A stretch of DNA of 64,000 nt from Monodelphis domestica. Taxonomy: Eukaryota; Chordata; Mammalia; Didelphimorphia; Didelphidae. Below are positions 1 through 9,739 of this stretch, piece after piece. Within the stretch, counting starts at the first letter, position 1. Every line of letters begins with the position of its first letter. The DNA lies in contig NC_077227.1 of NCBI RefSeq assembly GCF_027887165.1, positions 349,477,207-349,541,206 of the forward strand. The letters run 5' to 3'. The notes below the pieces were generated by a model. That model ran no database searches, had not been told where the DNA came from, and was given only the letters and a program-made list of their open reading frames with translations. The translations under genes and the position numbers were made by a program.

Positions 1-2084
1 ACAGATAGCAGAATGAATCAAAAGAAACCCAATAATATATTGTTTACAAGAAATGCATTTAAAGAGGAGAAACACAGTTGAGTAAAATAAAGGGCTAGAA
101 TAGAATATACTATGCTTCAGTTGATACTTTGAAGGTAGGGCAGCAAGCATGATCTCTGACAAAGCTAAAACTAAAACAGATTTAATCAAAAGAGATAAAC
201 AGAGAAGCTATATTAGGTTAAAAGGTGCCATTGGTAATGGCACTAAATATTACATCATCCAGATTTTTAGAGGAAAAACAAAATGAGTTATATGTGGAAA
301 TAGATAATAAAACAATAATAGGGGGATTTCAATTTTTCCCTCTTAGAACTAGATAAATCTAATTCTAAAAATAAATAAAAAATAAAGAAGATCAATAGAA
401 TCATAGATAAACTAAGTTAATAAATATCTGGAAAGAACTGAATGGGAATAGAAAATATATAGTACCTTTATAAAAACTGACCATATGTTAGGGCACAAAA
501 ACAATATAGTTACATGTAGAAAAGCAGAAATATTAAATGTATCTTTTTTCAGATCATACTGCAATAAAAATTAGATATAATAAGGGACCATGGAAACACA
601 AAGTAAAAATTAGTTGGAGATCACATAAATTAACCTTAAAGAATGAGTAGATTAAAAAATAAGTCTCAAAAACAGTAAATAATTTTATATTTATATAATA
701 AAGAAAATGACAATAATACAACATACCAAAACCTATGGGATACAGGAAAAGCATTAATTAATGGAAAATGTATATCTCGAAATGCTTATATCAATGAGAT
801 AGAAAAATAAAAGATCACTGAATTGGGAATGCAATTTTAAAAACCAGAAAAAGAACAAATTAAAAATCCCCAACTAAACACTAAATTGGAAATTCTAAAA
901 ATCAAAGGGGAGATCAATAAAACTGAATATAAGAAAACTATTAATTAAAAAAATAAAACTAGGAGTTGGTTTTTATGAAAAAATCAACAAAATAGATAAA
1001 CCATTGGTCAATATGATATTTTTTTAAAGAGAGAAGAAAGCCAAATCACTAGCTTTAAAAATAAAAGGGGTAAATATATCACTAATGAAGAAAAAAATAA
1101 GGAATTGTTTTGCTCAATTATATGCCAACAAATTTAACAATGTATGTGAGATGGAAGAATACTACAAAAATATAAACTGCCTACACTGTCAGAAGAGGAA
1201 ACAGAATATCTAAATAAATGTATTTTTTTAAAAAAGCAATTGAATAGGCTATAAATTAACTTCTTTAGAAAAAGCATCAGGACTCTATAGATTTATAAGT
1301 TAATTCAACCAAACATTTAAAGATGAACTAATTCTAATATTAAATAAATTATTTGAAAAAGTAAGTAAAGACTCTTAAACTCCTTTTGTGAAATTAATGT
1401 GGTGCTGACTAAACCATGAAGAGCAAAAACAAAGAAATAAAAATACAAACCCATTTCATTAATGAATGTGGATGCAAAAATCTTAAATAAAACACTAAGT
1501 AGGAGACTACAACAATATATTGCAAATACACATTGTGACCAAACAGAATTTATACTAGGAATGAAGAAATAGTTTAATATAAGGAAAAACAAGCAGTGTA
1601 ATTGATTTTATTAATAATAAAAGTAACAAAAATTACATGGTTATATCAACAGATGTAGAAAAAATCTTTGCTAAAACATCATTCCTATTAAAAATACTGA
1701 AAATCATACGTATATTTTTTTTCATGAAATGATAGGAATCATCTATCTAAAACCATCAGCAAGTATTATTTGTAATGGAGAGAATCTAGAAGCCTTCCCA
1801 ATAAGATCAGAAGTAAAACAAGGATGCCCATTATCACCAGCATTGTTTAATATAGTATTAGAAATGCTAGCAATAGCAATAAGAGAAGAAAAAGAAATTG
1901 AAGGAATCAGAATGATCAAAGAGGTAATAAAGCTATTTCTTTTTTCAGTTGATATGATGGTACATGTGCAAAATCTTAGAGATTCAACTAAAAAGCTAGT
2001 TGAAACAAGCAATAATTCTAGCAAAGTAGCACATTATAAAATAAACCCACATAAATTATCAATGTTTTTAAATATCACTATCAA
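1..2084 (+). mobile_element. L1 LINE, ORF2 endonuclease-RT portion, degraded
   Basis: This is an old LINE-1 ORF2 body in sense orientation. The clearest part is the reverse-transcriptase palm near 1729-2060, which encodes the L1 signature QGCPLSPALFNIVLE followed by LA.AIREEKEIEGI. The usual FADD catalytic box is changed here to FSVD, so even this stretch is inactive. Upstream sequence keeps L1 wording at DNA level but carries many stops. The element resumes on the far side of three later insertions (3491-3708, 4265-4376, about 4536-4780). The left end lies outside the window. Confidence 0.85.
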
Positions 2085-2094
2085 AGATACTCTA

Positions 2095-3480
2095 ACCCTA
2101 AACCTAAATTTGTGCCTGGGTAGTGAATATATATATATATATATGGTTCGGATGCCAAAGGCAATGAGGAGCTAAGAGTCCGCTACCTGGAGGAGGAGAA
2201 CAAAGGAATTGCGGTGCTTGGAATAAACCGATCTTATGCCAAAAATTCTCTCCGTAAAAATCTTATAAAAAATGCTATCAAAAGCTGTGGATGCTTTGAA
2301 ATCTGAAAAGAAAATGCGGACTATTATAGTCAGGAGTGAAGTCCCTGGGATATTCTGTGCTGGTGCTGATCTGAAGGAAAGGGCCCAAATGAGTTTAAGT
2401 GTAGTTCTTTCGTCTCCAAATCCAGGACCGTAATGGATAAAATGGCTAACCTTCCGGTGCCAACTATTGCAGCAATAGATGGAATCGCATTAGGTGGTGG
2501 CCTTAAATTGGCTTTAGCATGTGATATAATAGTGGCCTCTTCTGCTAAAATGGACTTGGTTGAAACAAAATTGGCCATCATTCCTGGTGCAGGACGAACA
2601 CAAAGATTACCTCGTGCCATTGGCATGGCTCTAGCAAAGGAAATGGTCTTCTCTGCTCATGTATTAGATGGCCAGGAAACGAAATCAATAGGCTTGATCA
2701 GCCATGTTTTAGAACAAAATGAAACAGGAGATGCTGCCTACAGAAAGGCATGAGCCTTAGCAAGAGAATTTTTACCTCAGGGGCACGTAGCAATGAGAGT
2801 GGCAAAACTAACCATCAATCAAGGCATGGAGGTGGATTTAGTCACAGGTTTAGCAATAGAAGAAGCCTGTTATGCTCAGATTATGCCAACTAAAGACAGA
2901 CTTGAAAGTCTTCGGGCTTTTAAAGAAAAACGGCCCCCTCCGTACAAAGGAGAATAAACAGTTCAGAAGCCTGATCATTCCGGTGGATCTCCCTGCTTCT
3001 TAAAGTGCCCTGCGCCTTGAGGCAAATGAACTTCTGAGCACCGAAATGAAAGCAAGCTATTCCTTCGATGCATTAAGCCTTTGAAACGTGTCCATTGGCG
3101 TATGTGCTCCACTGATTTAGCAGCACTGTCCCGTCCATCCTAGTTTAGGAAGCTGCTCCATGTGCTGACGCAGATCCAGGCTTTTTAGTTCCATGTGTTG
3201 GACATCCCAGGCCTGATTTTCAAATGTGAACACTTCCTCTAGACCCAGCCCACGAGGTAATATTAAGTCTATGTGTTGCATTGCTTTGAAAATTAAAAAA
3301 AGTTAATTTTACAATACCAAAAATGTGCGGCATAAAAGTAAGATTTGAAAGGGGTTTCGAGGAAATTCAGACTGCCTGTGTAGACTGATCACACGTGCAT
3401 TTAGCTAGGAAGAAAGAAATGAAAAGATAATCTGCAAGTTGTAAAATACAAATAAAGTTAGTGAAATTAAAAAAAAAGAG
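2095..3480 (+). pseudogene. AUH: AUH processed pseudogene (methylglutaconyl-CoA hydratase retrocopy)
   Basis: This is an intronless copy of AUH, the mitochondrial crotonase-fold enzyme that hydrates 3-methylglutaconyl-CoA in leucine breakdown and also binds AU-rich RNA. From about 2155 the translation reads [11 protein letters not shown], then [15 protein letters not shown] (oxyanion-hole region), [30 protein letters not shown] and, at the C terminus, [18 protein letters not shown], ending YKGE at a normal stop (2955-2957). A 3' UTR follows, with AATAAA at 3451 and an A-rich tail ending at 3480. The insert is flanked by a perfect 10-bp duplication, AGATACTCTA, at 2085-2094 and 3481-3490, which shows L1-mediated retroposition into the L1. 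It is broken: the reading frame shifts near 2270-2290 and near 2400, and TGA interrupts it at 2751. The first 60 bases, including a short TA run, are not recognisably AUH. Confidence 0.93.
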
Positions 3481-3490
3481 AGATACTCTA

Positions 3491-3708
3491 TTTAAAATAA
3501 CCAAAGACAGAATAAAATATCTAGGAATATACTGCCAAAACAAACTCAGGAGCTATGTGAATATGATTATAAAACACTTTTTACACAAATAAAGTCAGAT
3601 TTAAATAACTGGAGAAATATCCATTGTTGATGGGTGGGTAGAGCCAATATAATTAAATGACAACCCTACCTACACTAATCTACTTAATTCAATGTTATCC
3701 CAAAGTAC
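3491..3708 (+). mobile_element. L1 ORF2 continuation after the AUH insertion
   Basis: The sequence resumes the same L1 ORF2 a short way past the point where it broke off at 2084, with the L1 wording for K-N-T-R-N-K-I-Y-L-G followed by the region upstream of the cysteine-rich end. It is cut by a solo LTR at 3709. Confidence 0.7.
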
Positions 3709-4260
3709 TGTAGTAAGGAATTTTAGCAGGAGCAAGCTGAAAGCAGGAGATCCTGCAGGCCAACATTCCTGAGCTCTCAGGAGCGGAGGAACTGATCACA
3801 CACACAGTTTCTGAGAGCAGTTGGTTGTCTTCTCTGGAGGAGAGAGGGAGACTTGAAGCTGCCAGGAGACTGGACCTTCCTACAATCAAAATCATGTTAA
3901 GGAAGGGGTAGAGATAGTGGATAACTAACACCAGTGTGTATAAATCCATCACTCCAACTTCTGATCCTGATTCCTGCAATGCTACTCTTCTTACTGGGAC
4001 TTCTGCTTGACCCAAAGTGGGACTCCAGTTGTGTGAGATTAACTTTGACCCTTGTTCTTGCTCCTACCATACCCTCTCTGATATAAATAATTAAGGAGTT
4101 AGTTTAGAATAGGTATACAAGGTTGTTAGGGTTTTAATCTCTGGTTTGAGTGTAAAGTTAGATATTCCCTGATCCCCTTTCCCTTCTCTCTTTAGTTAAA
4201 TAAATCTGTTCTTTTGTGATATATATTTAATTTGAACCCTTATTTAATCTACCTATTTCA
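3709..4260 (+). mobile_element. Solo LTR of an endogenous retrovirus
   Basis: A 552-bp element begins TG, ends CA, has an AATAAA signal near 4198 and is flanked by the same 4-bp duplication, GTAC, at 3705-3708 and 4261-4264. It sits inside the L1. No internal viral sequence adjoins it, so it is a solo LTR, a fossil younger than its L1 host. Confidence 0.75.
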
Positions 4261-4264
4261 GTAC

Positions 4265-4376
4265 CAATTTTTTTTTTCATTGGACTGGAAAAAAATTATA
4301 GAATTAATTTCGGCAAACAAAAGATGAAAAATAACAAATGAATTAATGGGGAAATCGTAAAAGAAGGAGGTCTAAC
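4265..4376 (+). mobile_element. L1 ORF2 continuation
   Basis: A short piece of the same L1 between the solo LTR and the next insertion. It resembles the L1 stretch encoding the FIWKNKR-like motif followed by a Gly-Gly-Leu box. Confidence 0.55.
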
Positions 4377-4535
4377 TGGCGCAGTAGGTAGCACATCAGT
4401 CTTGCAAGCTGAAGGTCCCAAGTTCAATACTTGGCTCAAACCTGAGGCTTTCACCTTTAAGCTAAGTAAACTGGGCTTCATTTAATCTTTCTAAGCTACA
4501 AATCTGGGGGCTTCTAGATTCCACGTTGACAAATA
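4377..4535 (-). mobile_element. Composite of tRNA-Met-like sequence and an LTR-type fragment
   Basis: Positions 4377-4440 on the + strand resemble elongator tRNA-Met through the D arm (GCGCAGTAGGTAGC), anticodon arm and T arm (AAGTTCAATAC), but the anticodon position reads TGC rather than CAT and the acceptor stem does not pair. It abuts 4441-4535, which on the - strand matches the start of the LTR at 5902 (TGTCAACATGGAATCTAG-type). The L1 is interrupted here. The same pairing of tRNA-Met-like and LTR-type sequence recurs at 23.84-24.41 kb. Confidence 0.6.
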
Positions 4536-4780
4536 GTACCAGATTTTAAAATTATACCATAGAACAGTAATTATCAAAACTCTCTGGTACTGGCTAAAAA
4601 ATAGAAAGGTAAATCAGTGGAACAGATGTACAACAAATAGTAACAAAAGATTATAGTAATCTTGTATTTAATAAAAGTATAGATAAAATTTTGGGGCTTG
4701 GGGGATAAGAACTCACTTTCTGGTAAAAAATGTAGAGACAATCAGAAAGTAGTTTGGTATAAACAGATATAAACCAATAT
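4536..4780 (+). mobile_element. L1 ORF2 distal fragment
   Basis: L1 wording resumes (TACCAGATTTTAAAATTATA, then TGGTACTGGCTAAAAAATAG), matching the ORF2 region just past the break at 4376. It is the last recognisable piece of the L1 that starts the window. Confidence 0.65.
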
Positions 4781-4787
4781 CAACTAT

Positions 4788-4985
4788 GTATTTTTGAAAT
4801 GTACAAGTTTGCCCCGGTCCCAAAGGAACTTGTCTTGGGGAAAGTCCCAGACTGACCTCTCTTTAAATTGAGCAATAGACCTTAAAGTACTGGATAATCC
4901 CAGTTTAGATAAGATTAGAATGCAATCAAGTCTTAGGTCTCCTTTTTGTCTTAAGAAGTTTCTCTCATTGTTATCAGAGATCAGC
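4788..4985 (+). mobile_element. LTR-type fragment, related to the LTR at 5902
   Basis: Parts of this stretch (GGGGAAAGTCCCAGACTGACC, then AATAGACCTTAAAGT) resemble 6020-6075 within the LTR at 5902-6418. Both ends are indistinct, so only a fragment is claimed. Confidence 0.4.
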
Positions 4986-5215
4986 ACCTTATTTTACCTG
5001 TAGTTCCCTATGCTTAGAATGCTCTCTTCACCTCAACCTTACTTTTAAATCGTGATTCAGTCCCATCTCAGACTTGAGGGTTCCATTTACCTCTCCAGCT
5101 GCAAGTGCCACCCCTTCTCCCATTACTTTGTATTTACTTAAACATTTATATGTTGTTTTATCTTTATATCTTCAGTGCCTAACACAGTGTTTATTGATTG
5201 AATACCCAGCCAAGG
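4986..5215 (+). mobile_element. L2 LINE 3' end, relic
   Basis: The stretch has the order expected of an L2 3' end: a block reading CCTATGCTTAGAATGCTCTC, a CCCATTACTTTGTATTTACTT block, and a terminal CAGTGCCTAACACAGTG followed by TTGATTGAATA. It is old and diverged. Confidence 0.6.
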
Positions 5216-5423
5216 TATTCGCATCAATACTCTTTCTATGCTTGCTATAGGTTTTTTCAGGTCAGTTTCTCAAAGGGGTGACAATTTCTAAGTTTTGGGA
5301 ATACTTTGTGGATCTGAACTCCTATGTGCATACATAACTCTGGAGCCCCTACTAGTTCAGTAACCTTTACTATCAGCCAGGAGAAATGATTAACACAAAG
5401 CAATGGTATTTACTCGGAGTGTA

Positions 5424-5517
5424 GGGGCAACTAGGTGGCATAATGGATAGAATGCTGAGCCTGTGTGAGAAAGACTCATCTTCCTGAACTTAAATCTGAC
5501 CTCAGACACTTATTAGT
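5424..5517 (+). mobile_element. CORE-SINE, 5' part, split by an LTR
   Basis: The tRNA-derived head of the common marsupial SINE (GCAACTAGGTGGCATAATGG, then the CCTGAACTTAAATCTGACCTC block). It stops at TTAG, where the intact family continues with CTGTGTGACCCTGGGC. That continuation appears after the LTR, at about 5846 (TCACCCTGGGCATGAACAG). Confidence 0.65.
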
Positions 5518-5845
5518 TGAGCTACTGGCATGGGTATTATACCCCCAGAAACTCAGGCAAACTAAACTCCTCTGCTCCCTTAGGCCCTCATGACTCCCAA
5601 CCCAAAACACCTGACCTGGAGGATTACCCTAGCTCCAGTCATGTCCCCACTGTTGTAGAAGAATATAAAAACCCCAGAATGGAGGCATTCAGGGAGCAGC
5701 ATCCCACTCATGCTTTCTTGCTGGCCAAAAATTCAACATTACTAATAAATCTCTCTATATACTTTTAAGTTAAATTTCGGAGTCTTGCATTCTTGTAAAA
5801 GTATCCTTCCCGAACCCCAGGGGTACACATCTACACCCCACAACA
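5518..5845 (+). mobile_element. Solo LTR nested in a SINE
   Basis: About 328 bp with a TATA-like AATATAAAAACC near 5660, an AATAAA signal near 5742 and a CACAACA 3' end. It separates the two halves of the SINE that starts at 5424. It is a fossil with no coding content. Its exact left boundary is uncertain by a few bases. Confidence 0.6.
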
Positions 5846-5895
5846 TCACCCTGGGCATGAACAGTCAAACCTGACTGAAAAACAGCAACAATAGA
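5846..5895 (+). mobile_element. CORE-SINE, distal fragment
   Basis: TCACCCTGGGCATGAACAG continues the SINE interrupted at 5517. Only a short remnant remains. Confidence 0.45.
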
Positions 5896-5901
5896 TGGAA
5901 C

Positions 5902-6418
5902 TGTCAACATGGAATCTAGAAGCCCCCAAACTTGTAGCCTAGAAAGATTAAATGAACCCCAGTTTACTTAGCTTAAGGGTGAAGGCTCCTAGTTGGACCT
6001 TGCCACATGGGAGTTCCTCACCGAGGGAAAGTCCTACTTCACTGCCTCTCAGACTAACAATAGACTTTAAGGTGTTGAGTATCTCTTTTGTTCCAATGGT
6101 TTCTCCCTTTAGGCATCTGGTACTCCTCATTTTCCCTTGTTACCATCATAAAGTCAATCTACTGACCCTTTCATCCTTAGCCTCCAAGTTTCACCTAGAA
6201 AGATATTTAAACTCCTCAAATTTATTGACTCCTCAGAGTCGTCATCTAGCGTGGTGGCACTCCTGTGGATAACACCCCCAGAGTCCAGGGTTTATATCCT
6301 GTAAAAGTTGTGGTGCCAGCTTCGGAATAAATAATTAAATACCAGATTTATCCCTATCCTGATTAAAGACTTGGTTTTTCTGACTATTTGATAGTTTTGT
6401 GTTATTTCCAAGTTAACA
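5902..6418 (+). mobile_element. Solo LTR (TGTCAACATGG family)
   Basis: About 517 bp, starting TGTCAACATGG and ending GTTAACA, with AATAAA near 6327. Flanking tetramers are GAAC and GAAT, a near-match duplication. Parts of the same LTR family recur at 4441-4535 (inverted), 4788-4985 and in both arms of the inverted repeat at 23.84-24.41 kb. Confidence 0.65.
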
Positions 6419-7270
6419 GAATGAAACAATAGTTACAAATCGTTCTGCCTGATAAACCTGGGATGCCTCATTGCATCCCCAGTGTATGTGGAGGAAAGCA
6501 GGTACAAACTTCAGAGAACAATGTAGTGAGTCAATATGGAGGGAGCATACATGGATAAGGCAACTCATGCCTCTATAACTACAAAGCCTCAATGTCCTTT
6601 CTTTACCTTCAGAGTTGTTGTGCTGTATATATAGCCCCTTGAGTGCCCCACTGCTGGGGAGGTCACTCAGCTGAGCTCTTAGGCTCTGCTCCCCTCGGCA
6701 GCCAGGGGTCAGTCCCTTTTGAGTTCAGAGTTGACTCTCTTCTTTGTTACCAGAAGTCCCACTCTATGAAACTGCTTCTTCCCTCAAGGATATAATCTAT
6801 CAGTGTTTGCATTTCCACTGAGAGTTTTTATCTCTCATCCCTGAAGGATGTGCCTTGAACTCCCTGGAGCTGAGCTCTGCTGGCTATGATGTCTTCAATG
6901 AGTTGAGTAACTAGGAGAAATAGCAAAGCTATTGTGGGTTGGGGGCAGGGAGAGAGAGGTCTTCATGCCTCTGCTGCCATGCTGGCCTCTTCTGTGGGCA
7001 CAAGGATTGCACTCAACAAAGCTACTTCTTGCCTTAATGGACTGCACAGTTTCACATACTTTTAAAAGGCATCTAGGGGTAAGGACCATGTTTCTGGCAG
7101 TTGATTCATTTTACCCTCTGCTCTCTTCTCACTTCTGCCTTTTGCTCTGGGCACAAAGTTATGACTTTAGGCTTACCTCAGCCTTCTTAATTTCAGGGAC
7201 CTTTTATTTTCCTTGAAATATTACTGTTCTTTTCTTATCTTATCTTTTCTTTTTTTCTTTTCTCTTATAA
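6419..7270. other. No identifiable gene or repeat
   Basis: Mixed-composition sequence. The open stretches at 6895-7216 lie on both strands and have no family resemblance, splice context or codon pattern that would support a gene. It may be degraded repeat sequence. Confidence 0.4.
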
Positions 7271-7271
7271 C

Positions 7272-7482
7272 ACTTACCTTTTTTTAAACCCTTACCCCCT
7301 GTTTTAATCAATACTATACATTGGTTCCAAGGTAAAAGAGCAGTAAGGGGTAGGCAATGGGGTTTAAGTGGCTTATCCAGGTGTGCCTAGCCACAGTTGG
7401 AAGTGTCTGAGTTCAGATTTGATTTTAGGATCTCCTGCCTCCAGGCCTGGTTCTCTATCCACTGAGTCATCGAACTGCCCCT
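7272..7482 (-). mobile_element. CORE-SINE (marsupial MAR1/MIR-like)
   Basis: Antisense copy with the family order TTTAAACCCTTACC, TTGGTTCCAAGG, GGGGTAGGCAATGGGG, a degraded core, then CCTGGTTCTCTATCCACTGAG and ACTGCCCC. The central CORE segment is more diverged than in other copies here. Confidence 0.85.
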
Positions 7483-7739
7483 TACATTATCTTGTACCAC
7501 TCATCTACAATCAGCTTTTGATCATCTTATTGCCTCATTCCATTTCACTGATATCTCTTGAAATTCTTCAATATCCAGCTCAAGATTATCCATTTTATAT
7601 CCATCATGCCATCTCTTGTTTGGTCTTTCTTTTGGTGTTAACTATTCCATACTCCCCTAATTGCTTATGCTATCACCCTTTATATTTAAATCATATGCTC
7701 ATTGGGGTGTATGGGGTGCTCAGGGAGGAGTAATATCTC

Positions 7740-8285
7740 TGGTATGGAGGGCTTGTCATGCCCTCCTAGGGCAGCTCTCCAGCCTCTGACCCTTACCTGA
7801 CACTCAGCTCTCACTTGTGGCTCCTAGTAGCTGCTAGCATGTGGCAGCGGCCACACCCCAGGCAACGGCTTCGACAAGCTGGCTAAACCTTGTGAGGGTA
7901 GCCATCGGGTCGACGTCGACCCCTGGTGAACCAGGGCTTTGCTCACCCAGCATGTGAAGACTGCTTCGGCGGAACAGGCGGAAGAAACCAACAAGAAGGT
8001 ACAACGGCTGAGATGGCAACGCAGCAAAGCATTGTGGAGTGCTTAGGGCTTAGGAGCACAAAGGACAACACAGCCATCCATTGCAGCTGAGGAAGTCTCC
8101 AGGTGTAAAGACTTTTCGTGCCACTAGACCCAGGCTTCTAACGCCAAGAGAGTGGGACTGTCTCTGTGCATCGACTTTTCCACTTAAATCTTTATGCACA
8201 AGTGTCTTTGTACACAAAAACACACAAAGACAATCGTCATCCTTGGTTACCGAGAGACTACTATCACACATATGCTCATTTTGAC
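7740..8285. repeat. CpG-rich unclassified block with a 16-bp perfect palindrome
   Basis: This block is richer in G+C and intact CpG than its surroundings. It contains a perfect 16-bp palindrome, GGGTCGACGTCGACCC, at 7907-7922, immediately followed by a stem CCCTGG/CCAGGG with a TGAA loop. Short ORFs on both strands do not resemble any protein I know. It could be a young repeat whose CpGs have not decayed, a retroposed noncoding RNA, or an unmethylated regulatory element. The boundaries are set by the composition change. Confidence 0.5.
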
Positions 8286-8771
8286 CTTATCTTGGGATAA
8301 GTTACACTGATCTTTATTAGAGCCTGCCTTCATTGCTTGGCCTTTCTGATCCCTCTACTGATTACTCCAGTCCACAGAGACAGTTCTCTGAGCTTCCATA
8401 AGCACTTACTGTGGGTACCACCCATTTGATAACTTATTTACCCTCTTGTTATTAAACAATATTCATGGTGTGAGTCTTACCTTCCTATTTAAAGTTTATT
8501 CTAATCAATTTTTGTTGTTGTCTTTTGTTTTTATATAATCATAGTTTCCCCTGGTGATAAGAGCTAGTTCTCTCTGGAGACTGGCTCAGGGGAGAAAGGA
8601 GAAGAGAGAGAAATCTAGCATGAATGAGAAATGGATTGAGGAGGCAGTGAATGGGATCACAGATTCCATTTTATTGAGTATATAGGTCTAATATTTGTAC
8701 AGTTTTTATACTTTATGATCAAAGGAAAATGATATATCAAGGGCATGTATCATTAGTGCCAATTAGAGTAC
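8286..8771. other. No identifiable feature
   Basis: AT-rich sequence with no recognisable gene, splice sites or repeat family. Confidence 0.4.
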
Positions 8772-9039
8772 TGTATAAGTGGAAATTTTGTATCTTTGAA
8801 CTATGTTCCCCAGAATTCCTTTAGCATTTCCCAGGATTCCTCTCCTCTCTCCACCACATTGCATGTTCACATTTGTATATAAGTTTTTGGAACTCCTCCC
8901 TCTGTTGCTCTTTTTCCCACATGCAAGGCTGGGAAAATGGGTTTTCTTACTGAGGTTTTTCTTCCCTTGCTTCAAGTTTTATTAATAAATCTTATAAATA
9001 TAATACTTGGAGTATTGGATATTAATTTTTAAATCTACA
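8772..9039 (+). mobile_element. LTR (TGTATAAGTGG family), copy 1
   Basis: Begins TGTATAAGTGGAAATTTTG and ends AATCTACA, with AATAAATC near 8983. It is nearly the same as 16740-17002 and more distantly related to 20170-20463. Sequence outside the two close copies differs, which fixes the boundaries. No adjoining viral genes were recognised. Confidence 0.65.
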
Positions 9040-9739
9040 TTTGGCTACCACTTCAGGATAGAATTTTCAAATATTTTTTGAAATAGCTTTTTCAGTAAAG
9101 ACAATAAATTTGCCTGGTGGTGCAGACTCCATCCACCCACCATGAGAGCTGAGAGTTGGGGTTGCCTCTTCTCTCCATACAACCGGAGCTCTCCCAATTC
9201 TGCTGCTTGCACTCCTGCTGCCTCTGAGTGGTCCTGGTCCAGCCACCAGCCTCCAACAGAGTTTGAGACCAGACCCTCCTATATTCCACGCTGCTTTTTT
9301 CCCATGGAAGGGAGAGATCTTCAATCCCTTTGGTCACCTCCCCCCCATGCCCACGTGGGTTTTGTAATATTTATAGGGAAAGATGGGTGGATATGAAGAA
9401 CAGGGAATACGGAAGGTTTGTAGCAGGGAAATGGAGGAGTTGAAGGGAGAGTGGGAATATGGCTGCTGGTGAAGCAAAGGAGAGAGATGCCCCCTGCTGA
9501 GAGGCTAGTTTTGAAAAAAATGGGGTGTCCAAGAAATGAGCCACTTATGATAGCCTGTGGGGATGTCTTCTCTATGTATTGATACCAAAAATGCCCCAGA
9601 GCAGGTACACACGAACCCTCCTGAGGGACAAGCCTTTTCCCAGACTTTGGTTGCCCAGCAGGGGTCTGATAAGGACTGTTGGTAGTTGGATGACTGAACT
9701 GAGGTTCAGCTCCCTCTATGCCCCAGAAAAGATAGTCCA

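Noticed and set aside
6895-8284. Several overlapping ORFs of 60-94 codons on both strands
   Set aside because: They overlap on opposite strands with no homology and cross repeat boundaries.
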